Shown piece after piece: positions 35,571-44,536 of a stretch of DNA of 63,182 nt (within the stretch, counting starts at the first letter, position 1; each line of letters starts with the position of its first letter). The stretch comes from Halioxenophilus sp964342265 (GTDB taxonomy: Bacteria; Pseudomonadota; Gammaproteobacteria; Pseudomonadales; Cellvibrionaceae), in contig CAYFFE010000004.1 of assembly GCA_964342265.1 (NCBI GenBank), forward strand, positions 1-63,182, given 5' to 3'. The position numbers and the translations under genes are program-made. Below the pieces are notes generated by a model. That model worked only from the letters and a program-made list of their open reading frames with translations. It was not told where the DNA came from and did not search any database.

Positions 35571-35612
35571 TGCTTTAATCGGCCAGAACACCCAGCAAAA
35601 GGCTGCTAGCAA

Positions 35613-36635
35613 TTGATCACCCTTGTTGAACTGGCCGATGCCATCGGTGCAAAGCTTAAAGGCGATGCCGGCTTCCAAGTCGCAGGCATCGCCTCCCCAA
35701 AAGACGCCACTTCCCAACAGATCACTTTTGTTGCCCGCTCTGAGTTTCTATCGTCGCTGGCCGATACCCAAGCTGGCGCGGTTATTACTACAGAGCAGTT
35801 TAACGAGCAGTCAAGTTACAACGGCCATGTGTTGCTGGCAGATGATCCTTATCTAGCCTACGCCAAAGCCTCGCGTTTGTTTGATGCTAATTTTGCCGAT
35901 AAGGCGGCCACAATTCATCCCAGTGCGTGTATTGCTGAGGGTGTTAGTTTGGGGGCAAACGTTAGTATCGGAGCCAATGCAGTAATCGAATCCGGTTGTT
36001 GCATCGGCGATAACGCACTGATTGGGCCGGGCAGTTTTATTGGCGCCAACAGTGTGGTGGGGCAGTCGACCCGAATTTACGCCAATGTTTCGGTTTATCA
36101 CTCCATCGAGATCGGTGAGCACTGTATTATTCATAGTGGTACCGTTATTGGCTGCGATGGTTTTGGTTTTGCACCTTCGAGCGAAGGCTGGGTTAAAATT
36201 CACCAACTCGGTCGCGTAATTATTGGCAACAAGGTTGAAATTGGCGGCAATTGCTCGATAGATCGTGGCGCTTTGGGCGATACAGTCATCGCCGACGGTG
36301 TCATAATTGATAACTTGGTGCACATGGCGCACAACGTTAAAATTGGCCGCAACACGGCCATCGCGGGCTGTTGCGGTTTTGCTGGCAGCACCACGGTGGG
36401 CGAAAATTGCACGTTTGCCGGCCAGGTCGGAGTTAACGGTCATATTGAAATTACCGACGGCGCGCACTTTTTAGGCAAGGCTATGGTAACTAACTCGGTC
36501 ACTGAGCCGGGCGTATACGCCTCGGGTATTCCGCTGTCTCCAGTCAAAAAATGGCGAAAAAACGCCGTTCGCTTTAGTCAGCTGGATGAGCTGGCGCGCA
36601 TGATTAATAGGCTGGCAAAAAAATTAAATGATTAA
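35613..36635 (+). CDS. lpxD: UDP-3-O-(3-hydroxyacyl)glucosamine N-acyltransferase
   Basis: Third step of lipid A synthesis: N-acylation with 3-hydroxyacyl-ACP. The 340-residue product has the uridine-binding N-terminal domain (to about 100) and a hexapeptide beta-helix; the catalytic His lies in DNLVHMAHNVKIGRN and the GCDGFGFAP motif is conserved; ends in the C-terminal helix. The start appears to be TTG 35613 (LITLVELADAIGAKLKGD), preceded by AAAAGG; no ATG or GTG fits the family N-terminus. Confidence 0.95.
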   Translation: MITLVELADAIGAKLKGDAGFQVAGIASPKDATSQQITFVARSEFLSSLADTQAGAVITTEQFNEQSSYNGHVLLADDPYLAYAKASRLFDANFADKAATIHPSACIAEGVSLGANVSIGANAVIESGCCIGDNALIGPGSFIGANSVVGQSTRIYANVSVYHSIEIGEHCIIHSGTVIGCDGFGFAPSSEGWVKIHQLGRVIIGNKVEIGGNCSIDRGALGDTVIADGVIIDNLVHMAHNVKIGRNTAIAGCCGFAGSTTVGENCTFAGQVGVNGHIEITDGAHFLGKAMVTNSVTEPGVYASGIPLSPVKKWRKNAVRFSQLDELARMINRLAKKLND

Positions 36636-36775
36636 TTAAATTATCGGCGACGGGCTGATAAAGCATTTTCGATTGTTTGGTTAATCACATCTCGTAGGAC
36701 AACATTAAATCTGTTTGCAAACGTTCGGCTCTGTGTTGGTTGGCATTGCCGCTGGGGAAATAGTAAGGCCACTTT

Positions 36776-37213
36776 ATGATGGATGTGAATGAAATTAAGG
36801 CGTTTTTGCCACATAGGTTTCCATTTTTGTTGGTGGATAGAATCACTGAAATAACACTGGATGAGTCTATTATTGGCTACAAAAACATTACCGCCAACGA
36901 AGATATATTTAATGGCCATTTTCCGGGAGTTCCTATCTTCCCGGGCGTAATGATCATTGAAGCTCTGGCGCAAGTGTCGGGTGTACTGGGTTTTAAATCC
37001 ATGGACAAATCACCAGAAGACGGCTCTATTTACTTGTTTGCCGGTGTCGACAATGTTCGTTTTCGCCGCCAAGTTGTGCCGGGTGATCGCCTGCAGTTGG
37101 AATCCAAGGTAGTGTCCGTTAAACGCGGTGTTTGGAAGTTCGACTGCCTAGCCTCGGTCGACGGCGAAACTGCCTGTTCGTGCGTGATTATGTGTGCTGA
37201 TCGCAAAGTTTAA
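36776..37213 (+). CDS. fabZ: 3-hydroxyacyl-ACP dehydratase FabZ
   Basis: Dehydrates 3-hydroxyacyl-ACP in fatty acid elongation. The 145-residue hot-dog protein has LPHRFPFLLVDRITEI with the catalytic His, and GHFPGVPIFPGVMIIEALAQVSGVL with the catalytic Glu. Start ATG 36776 or the next codon. A gap of 140 bases from lpxD contains a stem TTATCGGC/GCTGATAA at 36641-36661. Confidence 0.96.
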   Translation: MMDVNEIKAFLPHRFPFLLVDRITEITLDESIIGYKNITANEDIFNGHFPGVPIFPGVMIIEALAQVSGVLGFKSMDKSPEDGSIYLFAGVDNVRFRRQVVPGDRLQLESKVVSVKRGVWKFDCLASVDGETACSCVIMCADRKV

Positions 37214-37235
37214 ACACTGGATTGCGGATTGATTT

Positions 37236-38012
37236 GTGAGTTTGATTGACCCAAGAGCTATTATTGATCCTACCGCCGAGTTGGCGGATGACGTAAGCGT
37301 TGGCCCCTGGTCTGTCATCGGAGCCAACGTCAAAATTGGTGCGGGCACGGTCATTGAGCCGCACGTGATCATCAAAGGGCCGACCACCATTGGCCGCAAT
37401 AATCGTATTTTTCAGTTTTCGACGGTTGGTGAAGACACGCCCGATTTAAAATACAAGGGCGAACCCACTCAGCTAATCATGGGTGACGACAACGTAATAC
37501 GCGAAGGCGTTACCATTCACCGTGGTACCGTAACGGGCCGCAATGAAACCCGTCTGGGCAGTCGCAACCTTATCATGGCGTACTCCCACGTCGGCCACGA
37601 CAGTGTGATCGGCAACAATTGCATTCTAGTCAACAACGCGGCACTAGCGGGTCACGTGAATGTGGGCGACTGGGCAATTTTGGGTGGCTTTACCCTGGTT
37701 CATCAGTTCTGTTTTATCGGCAGTCACTGTTTTACCGGCATGGGTAGCGTGATTGGCAAAGATGTTCCCGCCTACGTGATGGTTAATGGTAATCCGGCTG
37801 CGGCCAAAAGCATCAACAAAGAAGGTTTGCGCCGGCGCGACTTTAGTAAAGAACAGATCGCCGCCATTGCTGCCGGCTATAAAACCATCTATCGCCGTGG
37901 TTTAACGGTGGAAGAGGCCATCGCCGAGTTAAAAGAACAGGCGCAAAACCACGATTGTTTAAACCCCATGATCGACTCGCTAGAGTCCTCCAGCCGCGGT
38001 ATTGTTCGATAA
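37236..38012 (+). CDS. lpxA: UDP-N-acetylglucosamine O-acyltransferase
   Basis: First step of lipid A synthesis. 258 residues, starting with GTG 37236 (SLIDPRAIIDPTAELADDVSVGPWSVIG). Ten coils of beta-helix follow, with the catalytic His in NLIMAYSHVGHDSVIGNN (HVGHD) and the C-terminal helices LRRRDFSKEQIAAIAAGYKTIYR. Stop codon abuts the lpxB start. Confidence 0.97.
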   Translation: MSLIDPRAIIDPTAELADDVSVGPWSVIGANVKIGAGTVIEPHVIIKGPTTIGRNNRIFQFSTVGEDTPDLKYKGEPTQLIMGDDNVIREGVTIHRGTVTGRNETRLGSRNLIMAYSHVGHDSVIGNNCILVNNAALAGHVNVGDWAILGGFTLVHQFCFIGSHCFTGMGSVIGKDVPAYVMVNGNPAAAKSINKEGLRRRDFSKEQIAAIAAGYKTIYRRGLTVEEAIAELKEQAQNHDCLNPMIDSLESSSRGIVR

Positions 38013-39155
38013 ATGACTAAAACCCTGCGCCTGGGCATGGTGGTAGGCGAGCATTCGGGCGATATTTTGGGGGCCGACTTAATGCGCGCCCTCAAGCAAC
38101 GACAGCCCAACATTGAGTTTACGGGAGTCGGCGGCCCCAAAATGCTCGCCGAAGGCTTTACCAGCCTCTACGACCAAGAGCGCCTCGCCGTGATGGGCTT
38201 GGTTGAGCCGCTAAAGCGCTTGCCCGAGCTGCTGAAAATGCGCAAAGGGCTGGCGCAATACTTCATTGATAACCCTCCTGATGCCTTTATTGGCATAGAT
38301 TCCCCCGATTTTAATCTCGATTTAGAACTCAAATTACGCCAGCGAGGTATTACCACAGCGCACTACGTGAGCCCGTCTGTGTGGGCGTGGCGACAAAAAC
38401 GGGTATTTAAAATCGCCAAAGCTGTGGACTTAATGCTGACCTTATTTCCCTTTGAGGCTGAGTTTTATCGCCAGCATCAAGTGCCGGTGAAATTTGTCGG
38501 TCACCCTTTGGCGGATCAAATTCAGCCCATTGACGACGCCACAAGTTTAAAAACACAGTGGGGCTTGGATGCGAGCAAACCGCTGTTAGCGATATTGCCC
38601 GGCAGCCGAGAGGCTGAAGTACGTTTGATCGGCCCAAGCTTTTGGGCCGCCGCGCGTCTTTGTCGTGCGCAAATGCCCGATCTGCAGATAATTGTTCCTG
38701 CCGCCTCTATTGGGCGCGAAAAACAAATTAAAGAGCAGCTTCAAGACTTCGATAATCTACCGGTGACCGTAGTTGCGGGCCATTCGCAGCAGGTTATGGC
38801 CGCCGCCGACGCGGTGGTAATGGCCTCGGGTACCACCACGCTGGAGGCATTGTTGCTCGGCAAACCTATGGTCGTCGCTTACAAAATGGCCTGGTTGTCT
38901 CATGCGATTTTGTCACGACTGGTTAAGTCGCCGTACATCAGCCTGCCCAATTTATTGGCTAAGCGTGAATTAGTAGCCGAATTAATTCAAAAAGCGGCAA
39001 CGCCTCAAGCCATTGCCGAGCAGGTGTTGCCATTGTTGAGCAACAGCGAAGCCAAACACCAAATGTTGGCGGAATTTAAAGCCATTCGCGCAAGCCTTGC
39101 CCTTAACGCCAGCGAACAAGCCGCCGATGCGCTATTGGAATTGATCAGACGATGA
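38013..39155 (+). CDS. lpxB: Lipid-A-disaccharide synthase
   Basis: GT19 glycosyltransferase that joins UDP-2,3-diacylglucosamine and lipid X. The 380-residue product has MVVGEHSGDILGADLMRALKQ at the N-terminus, GIDSPDFNLDLELKLRQRGI, HYVSPSVWAWRQKRV, FVGHPLADQ, LLAILPGSREAEV and ASGTTTLEALLLGKPMVVAYK. ATG 38013 directly follows the lpxA TAA; the stop overlaps rnhB by four bases (ATGA). Confidence 0.97.
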   Translation: MTKTLRLGMVVGEHSGDILGADLMRALKQRQPNIEFTGVGGPKMLAEGFTSLYDQERLAVMGLVEPLKRLPELLKMRKGLAQYFIDNPPDAFIGIDSPDFNLDLELKLRQRGITTAHYVSPSVWAWRQKRVFKIAKAVDLMLTLFPFEAEFYRQHQVPVKFVGHPLADQIQPIDDATSLKTQWGLDASKPLLAILPGSREAEVRLIGPSFWAAARLCRAQMPDLQIIVPAASIGREKQIKEQLQDFDNLPVTVVAGHSQQVMAAADAVVMASGTTTLEALLLGKPMVVAYKMAWLSHAILSRLVKSPYISLPNLLAKRELVAELIQKAATPQAIAEQVLPLLSNSEAKHQMLAEFKAIRASLALNASEQAADALLELIRR

Positions 39156-39757
39156 GCCAGTTAGAACCTTTTATCAGCCAGTATGTGGGCGATTTAGTGT
39201 GTGGTGTGGACGAAGTAGGTCGCGGACCTTTGGCCGGTGATGTGGTAACCGCCGCAGTAATCTTAGACCCAAAATCGCCCATCGCCGGACTGGCCGATTC
39301 GAAAAAACTCAGCGAGAAAAAGCGCGAAGCCCTGTTCGATGAAATTCTCAACAAAGCGCTCTGCGTTTGCATCGCCCGAGCCAGTGTGGCCGAAATCGAT
39401 TCGCTGAACATATTGCAAGCGAGCCTCTTGGCCATGAAGCGAGCGGTGGAAGGGCTATCGATACAGCCCGAGCATGTGCTGGTGGATGGCAATAAAATTC
39501 CCGATTGGTCATACAGCGCCGAAGCCGTAATCTCGGGCGATGCGCGTGTGGCCTGTATTGGTGCGGCTTCCATAATCGCCAAAGTCACCCGCGATCGAGA
39601 AATGGTCGAGTACGACCGCCTATACCCCGGCTACGGTTTTGCCGGGCACAAAGGTTATCCGACTAAAGCTCACATGCAGGCACTCACCGAGCACGGCGTA
39701 ACGCCCATTCACCGAAAATCCTATGCGCCCGTGCAGAAGGTCCTGTCGCTGTTTTAA
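39152..39757 (+). CDS. rnhB: Ribonuclease HII
   Basis: Removes single ribonucleotides and RNA from RNA-DNA hybrids. The 201-residue product has the catalytic DExGRG-type motif VCGVDEVGRGPLAGDVVTAAVIL, LADSKKLSEKKRE, HVLVDGNKIPDW, CIGAASIIAKVTRDREM (Asp) and YGFAGHKGYPTKAHMQAL. ATGA overlap with lpxB. In Pseudomonas dnaE and accA follow; here the conserved block ends. Confidence 0.97.
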   Translation: MSQLEPFISQYVGDLVCGVDEVGRGPLAGDVVTAAVILDPKSPIAGLADSKKLSEKKREALFDEILNKALCVCIARASVAEIDSLNILQASLLAMKRAVEGLSIQPEHVLVDGNKIPDWSYSAEAVISGDARVACIGAASIIAKVTRDREMVEYDRLYPGYGFAGHKGYPTKAHMQALTEHGVTPIHRKSYAPVQKVLSLF

Positions 39758-39909
39758 CGCAACTGTGTGGCTGAAGTCAGCTTGGTGCGCGGTACAACTT
39801 GCCCAGATTCGCCAATGTATGTGGCTGTCATGGTTATTGTAAGTTTGCCCCCCGAGTCTATGATCACAATCACACACCGCTCTCACGCACAAACAATAAT
39901 GGTCTTCTC

Positions 39910-40701
39910 ATGAGCAATTTTACTTCGCTACAGTATTCAGTTTCTAATTCCGTCGCCACCATTACGCTTAATCGCCCTGACGCTCGCAATGCCTTAAATC
40001 GTGTTATGCGCCTGGAATTAATCGATGCCTTGCAACAGGCCAACCGCGACGGCCAGGTACGGGCGATTATTATCGCCGCCGAGGGCGCAGGCTTTTGCTC
40101 CGGTGTGGATTTAACCGAGCAGGCCGCCGATAAAGACAGCGATGGCTGGGGTACTCGCCAATTGCGCTACGAATTCAATCCCATTATTCATGGCATTACC
40201 ACCGCAGAAAAACCCGTCATCAGTGCGGTTAACGGTGCTGCCGCCGGCTTTGGTGCGAGTTTGGCGCTGTGCTGTGATTTCATGTTGATGTCGCAAGATG
40301 CGTTTATGTATTCGGCGTTTGGTGCGATCTCGCTGGTGCCCGATGGCGGCTTGCACAAATTTTTGCTGGAGCACTTAAGCCCCAAACAGGCTTATGAGGT
40401 GATTGCCTTCTCTAAGCGTATTCCCGCCGAACAGTGCGTCGAGTTGGGCATGGCCAACCGTGTCGTTGATAACGACAAGCTGTTGGAAGAAGCGCAAAAA
40501 CTGGCCGCCGAGTTGGTTGAGTTAGCACCGTTGACGTTGCGCTACTCAAAGCAATTGCTGCGCGAAGCGAAAAAATCCAGCTTGGATGAAGTCACCGAGC
40601 AGGAAGCGTTTATTCAAAACATTTGCTTAAACAGCGAAGACTTTAAAGAGGGCATGACCGCGTTCTTCGAAAAGCGATCCCCGCAATTTAAAGGAAAATA
40701 A
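39910..40701 (+). CDS. Enoyl-CoA hydratase/isomerase family protein
   Basis: A 263-residue crotonase. ATG 39910 (MSNFTSLQYSVSNSVATITLNRPDARNALN) is preferred; the open frame starts at 39799. The oxyanion-hole segments are present (GFCSGVDLTEQ; VNGAAAGFGASLALCCDFMLMS). Where hydratases carry the first catalytic Glu, this reads AFGAISLVPDGGLHKFLLEHL; the Asp in LVPDGG aligns with the catalytic Asp of PaaG-type isomerases, while the second Glu (AYEVIAF) is kept. So a delta-3/delta-2 enoyl-CoA isomerase or ring-opening isomerase is as likely as a hydratase. Monocistronic. Confidence 0.85.
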   Translation: MSNFTSLQYSVSNSVATITLNRPDARNALNRVMRLELIDALQQANRDGQVRAIIIAAEGAGFCSGVDLTEQAADKDSDGWGTRQLRYEFNPIIHGITTAEKPVISAVNGAAAGFGASLALCCDFMLMSQDAFMYSAFGAISLVPDGGLHKFLLEHLSPKQAYEVIAFSKRIPAEQCVELGMANRVVDNDKLLEEAQKLAAELVELAPLTLRYSKQLLREAKKSSLDEVTEQEAFIQNICLNSEDFKEGMTAFFEKRSPQFKGK

Positions 40702-40711
40702 TCTCAGACCA

Positions 40712-40736
40712 CAGCCATTTCCCGGTGAAATGGCTG
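40712..40736. terminator. Hairpin between convergent genes
   Basis: CAGCCATTTC (40712-40721) pairs perfectly with GAAATGGCTG (40727-40736) around a five-base loop. It lies between the crotonase gene and the minus-strand small gene that ends at 40773, and probably serves both. No strong T-run. Confidence 0.6.
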
Positions 40737-40772
40737 ATTACTGGTCCTCGATCTTCCCGCCACTTTTTAAGC

Positions 40773-41000
40773 TTAAGCAGCCTTAGAATTACTGTTGCTT
40801 GCGGTTTTTTCAATTAAACAACTGGGGCAGTAATTAACGGTGTGAAATTGACCGCCGGCTTTTTTAAGGGCGGCTTCTTTGCTGGCGTAAGAGCCCAGGT
40901 ATTTAAATTCCGCCATTGGCTCTAGCAGTTTGCAATCTTTCTCATGCACTAAGTGGCCGAGGCTGGCACTGGCTTCTTTGGCGACAAAAAACTCTGCCAT
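40773..41000 (-). CDS. Small conserved protein with His/Cys (HxxxC...CxxC) pattern
   Basis: A 75-residue protein from ATG 41000 (MAEFFVAKEASASLGHLVHEKDCKLL), preceded by AGGAGAACGACC. It has H-x3-C in VHEKDC, the middle motif YLGSYASKEAALKKA, and NYCPSC near the end. The arrangement recalls a widespread family of small uncharacterised proteins (HxxxC ... LGxFxxxxxAxxxA ... CxxC) that probably bind zinc. The function is not known. The open frame extends to 41045 but the RBS supports 41000. Confidence 0.7.
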   Translation of the reverse strand: MAEFFVAKEASASLGHLVHEKDCKLLEPMAEFKYLGSYASKEAALKKAGGQFHTVNYCPSCLIEKTASNSNSKAA

Positions 41001-41254
41001 GGTCGTTCTCCTATCATTGGTTTGAGGTATACGGTTTATCGTCAATGGTCGGTAGTGCGAGAGCTGTGCCAGGTGCTTGAGGATTTAATTGTTGGTTTTA
41101 GAGGTAAAAAGCGAATTAAATCAAAGACTTATATCAGTTGAGTATTGCCAATGTTTAGCCGCTAAATGTCGCAATTTGATGTAGATCCAAAATTTGCCCG
41201 ATAGTTGTTGAAAGTACGACAATTCTCGGGCCCGTTTTTCAACTGCTGGCAGAC

Positions 41255-42475
41255 TTACAAAAACAATTCTTTGGCGGCGACCGTTTCATCGGCCAGTTTT
41301 TCGACATCCATCGCCGCACCAGTGGTTAGACTTTTCTTTACGGCCATAAATTCTGCCGGTCGATTTACGCAATCGGCGGCAATGAGGCGTCCCTCGCACA
41401 GGTAAAAGGCAGCAAAACTGCGACTGTTTTCAATATCGCCGCGAATAATGAGGCGATCGTATCCCTGGTTTAGTCCGGCAATCTGCAATTTTAGGTCGTA
41501 TTGGTCCGACCAAAACCAAGGCAGTGTGCAGTATGGTTTCGCCTTACCGCACAGACTGGCAGCGGCGGTTTTGGCCTGCTCGGTGGCATTGGGTACCGAT
41601 TCCAGGCGCAATCGCCGCTCGTAAATTCCGTTAAAATGACTGGTTACGTCGCCGGCGGCCACAATATCGGGATCACTGGTCTGCGCGAATTCGTCCACAA
41701 CCACACCGTTGTCGACAGTAAGGTTTGCGTCTTTGGCCAATTCATCATTGACGATAACACCCACGCCAATGACCACCATATCCGCGGCAATGGAGCGGCC
41801 ATCGCTGCACTCTACCGACTCAATGCATCGCTCGCCGCGCAGGGCAGTGACGGTGGTTTCCGTAATGATCTGAACCCCTTCTTGTTGGTGAATGCGTGTA
41901 TAAAATGCTGAAACCTCGGGCGCTGTGACTCGGGCCAATACTCTCGATTCGGCCTCTAACACCGTAACCCGCATACCCAGTTTGGTGAGGGATGCGGCAG
42001 CTTCTAAGCCGATGTAACCACCACCAATGATGACCGCCGATTTTGCTGGCTGAACATCGGCTCGAATGTGCTCCACATCGCTAAGCGTGCGCAGGTAATG
42101 AACACCCGGCAGGGTCTCGCCCGGTAAACCCAATTGGCGCACGCGAGCACCCGTACACAGGGCGAGTTTGTCATAGGTGAGTTGCTCGCCGGTACTCAGC
42201 TGAATGGTTTTCCCGGTGCGGTCGATGTGCGTTACCGACACGCCCAATAGGAATTCAATCTGCTTTTGATCGAAAAACGCAGGCTTTCGAATCAATAACC
42301 CCTCGTCGGTAACATCGCCAGAAAGATAGGCTTTAGATAGCGGCGGTCGTTGGTAGGGCAAGCTTTGCTCGTTGCCGATCACTAAAATTCTGCCACTCCA
42401 ACCTTCTTGTCGAAGCGAGGCGGAGAGCTGTGCGGCGGCGTGGCTGGCGCCAATAACGATGCAGGTTTGCGACAT
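41255..42475 (-). CDS. NAD(P)/FAD-dependent ferredoxin-reductase-type oxidoreductase
   Basis: A 406-residue flavoprotein: FAD motif CIVIGASHAAAQLSASLRQ at the N-terminus, YQRPPLSKAYLSGD, LALCTGARVRQL, the NAD(P) motif SAVIIGGGYIGLEAAASLTKLG (about 143-164), IVAAGDVTSHFN (FAD closing motif), and a reductase C-terminal domain with LRLESVPNATEQAKTAA and FWSDQYDLKLQIAG. This is the BphA4/rubredoxin-reductase type that passes electrons from NAD(P)H to a ferredoxin or rubredoxin. No ferredoxin or oxygenase is adjacent. Divergent from the ETF-QO gene. Confidence 0.88.
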   Translation of the reverse strand: MSQTCIVIGASHAAAQLSASLRQEGWSGRILVIGNEQSLPYQRPPLSKAYLSGDVTDEGLLIRKPAFFDQKQIEFLLGVSVTHIDRTGKTIQLSTGEQLTYDKLALCTGARVRQLGLPGETLPGVHYLRTLSDVEHIRADVQPAKSAVIIGGGYIGLEAAASLTKLGMRVTVLEAESRVLARVTAPEVSAFYTRIHQQEGVQIITETTVTALRGERCIESVECSDGRSIAADMVVIGVGVIVNDELAKDANLTVDNGVVVDEFAQTSDPDIVAAGDVTSHFNGIYERRLRLESVPNATEQAKTAAASLCGKAKPYCTLPWFWSDQYDLKLQIAGLNQGYDRLIIRGDIENSRSFAAFYLCEGRLIAADCVNRPAEFMAVKKSLTTGAAMDVEKLADETVAAKELFL

Positions 42476-42874
42476 AGTTGAGCGTGTTCCTGTTGATAAG
42501 GTTAACGGTTTGGTTGGATTGATAATCGGCGTGATTGTAACCGGTTACGGACTTTACACCACAAACGCAATACACTGAGGGCCTTTAGCCCAGGGGCTAA
42601 AATCCGTGAACAGCCATTACAAAGTTTGCAGGAATAACGCCATCGTCGAGACATTTGCTGACTTAAGCGGGCCATTTTTATTAGGTGAGGCGCGGAGCTG
42701 GTGGTTACGGCCATTGACCTAGTCGATTGTGCCATTAAACTATGCCGCGCAAGCATACCCGGGCTCAATAAATGCGGGCCATTATTGGGGGATTAGCCGC
42801 AAAAATACCTTAAATTTGGAGCAATTGGCTCATAACAGGTTATTTCACTCACACACTATAAATAGGTTGAAACT
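42476..42874. other. Divergent intergenic region with one palindromic hairpin
   Basis: Nearly 400 bases without a convincing gene between the FAD oxidoreductase (minus) and ETF-QO (plus). It contains a perfect 18-base palindrome-like hairpin, TTTAGCCC-AG-GGGCTAAA, at 42584-42601. A TATAAAT at 42857-42863 is too close to the ETF-QO start to be its -10. I see no clear promoter. Confidence 0.4.
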
Positions 42875-44530
42875 ATGCAACGTGAAGCCATGGAATATGA
42901 TGTGGTTGTAGTCGGCGCGGGTCCTTCTGGACTTGCCACTGCAATCAAACTTCGCCAGTTGGCCCAGGAAGCCGGCCAGGAAATCTCCATTGTGGTGTTG
43001 GAGAAAGGCTCGGAAGTGGGCGCGCATATTCTTTCGGGCGCTGTTATTGAGCCCCGCGCACTGAATGAGCTAATCCCCGATTGGAAAGAAAAAGGCGCGC
43101 CGCTGACCACCGAAGTGGTTCGCGATGATGTGCTGTTTCTGACCAACGATCAAAAATCCATGAAAATGCCTAATGCGTTTGTGCCTAAGCCCATGCACAA
43201 CCACGGCAACTACATCGTGAGCTTAGGTAATGTGTGCCGCTGGTTGGCCGAGCAGGCCGAAGCCTTGGAGATTGAAATCTTCCCAGGCTTTGCCGCCGCC
43301 GAGATTCTCTACAACGACGATGGCAGTGTTAAAGGCGTGGCCACCGGCGATATGGGTGTGGGCGCCGATGGCAACCAAAAAGATTCCTACATGCCGGGTA
43401 TGGAATTGCACGCAAAATACACCATCTTCAGCGAAGGTTGCCGCGGCCACTTGGGCAAACAGTTGATCGAGAAATTCAACTTAGACGAAGGCAAAACCCC
43501 GCAGCATTACGGCATCGGTATTAAGGAGCTTTGGGATATTGAGCCAGATAAGCATCAGCCTGGTTTGGTTGTCCACGGTTTGGGTTGGCCGTTGAGCGAG
43601 TCTGGTACCACCGGTGGTTTCTTCCTATACCACACCGACAACAATCAGGTCACCGTGGGCTTGATCACTGATTTGAACTACTCCAATCCGCACGTTAGTC
43701 CGTTCGACGAATTCCAGCGCATGAAGCACCACCCAGAAATTGCCAAGTACCTAGACGGCGGCAAGCGCGTCTCTTATGGTGCTCGTGCTGTGGTGAAAGG
43801 TGGCATTAATGCGCTACCCAAAATGACTGTGCCCGGTGCTTTCATTACCGGTTGCGATGCAGGGACCTTGGTCTTCTCAAAAATCAAAGGCACCCACACC
43901 GCCATGAAATCCGGCATGTTAGCCGCCGAGACCATCTTCGAAGCCTTCCAAAATGGCGACGAAGGCGGCAAAGATCTTATTCAGTACGAAACCCGATTCA
44001 AAGAATCTTGGGTTTACGATGACTTGTACAAAGATCGCAACTTTGGCCCGGCTGTGCACAAATGGGGTCCATGGATTGGCGGTGCGTTTAACTTTATCGA
44101 TCAGAACATCTTTGGCGGTAAATTGCCGATCACTCTTAAAGATCAACACGCCGATCACGCCAATATGAAGCTGGCTTCTGAGTGCAAAAAAGTCGACTAC
44201 CCCAAGCCCGACAACAAGTTAAGCTTTGATAAATTGTCCTCGGTGTTCCTTTCTAACACCAACCACGAAGAAGATCAGCCCTGTCACCTAACGCTAAAAG
44301 ATCAAAGTGTGCCGATTTCGGTGAACTTGGCCAAATACGATGCTCCCGAGCAACGTTACTGCCCGGCTGGTGTCTACGAGATCGTGCAGGAAGGTGACGA
44401 AGATCCGCGCTTGCAAATTAATGCGCAAAACTGTGTTCACTGTAAAACCTGCGATATTAAAGACCCAACCCAAAACATTGTTTGGGTGGTGCCCGAAGGC
44501 GCTGGTGGTCCTAACTATCCCAATATGTAG
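42875..44530 (+). CDS. Electron transfer flavoprotein-ubiquinone oxidoreductase
   Basis: Membrane-associated enzyme that passes electrons from ETF (fatty acid and amino acid oxidation) to ubiquinone. The 551-residue product has the FAD motif YDVVVVGAGPSGLATAIKLRQ, the ubiquinone-region AHILSGAVIEPRAL, HYGIGIKELWDI, FITGCDAGTLVFSKIKGTHTAMKSGMLAAE, and the C-terminal [4Fe-4S] ligands RYCPAGVYE ... NAQNCVHCKTCDIKDPTQNI. Full length. A GTG gene for an M23 peptidase follows after six bases. Confidence 0.96.
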   Translation: MQREAMEYDVVVVGAGPSGLATAIKLRQLAQEAGQEISIVVLEKGSEVGAHILSGAVIEPRALNELIPDWKEKGAPLTTEVVRDDVLFLTNDQKSMKMPNAFVPKPMHNHGNYIVSLGNVCRWLAEQAEALEIEIFPGFAAAEILYNDDGSVKGVATGDMGVGADGNQKDSYMPGMELHAKYTIFSEGCRGHLGKQLIEKFNLDEGKTPQHYGIGIKELWDIEPDKHQPGLVVHGLGWPLSESGTTGGFFLYHTDNNQVTVGLITDLNYSNPHVSPFDEFQRMKHHPEIAKYLDGGKRVSYGARAVVKGGINALPKMTVPGAFITGCDAGTLVFSKIKGTHTAMKSGMLAAETIFEAFQNGDEGGKDLIQYETRFKESWVYDDLYKDRNFGPAVHKWGPWIGGAFNFIDQNIFGGKLPITLKDQHADHANMKLASECKKVDYPKPDNKLSFDKLSSVFLSNTNHEEDQPCHLTLKDQSVPISVNLAKYDAPEQRYCPAGVYEIVQEGDEDPRLQINAQNCVHCKTCDIKDPTQNIVWVVPEGAGGPNYPNM

Positions 44531-44536
44531 GGCGGC

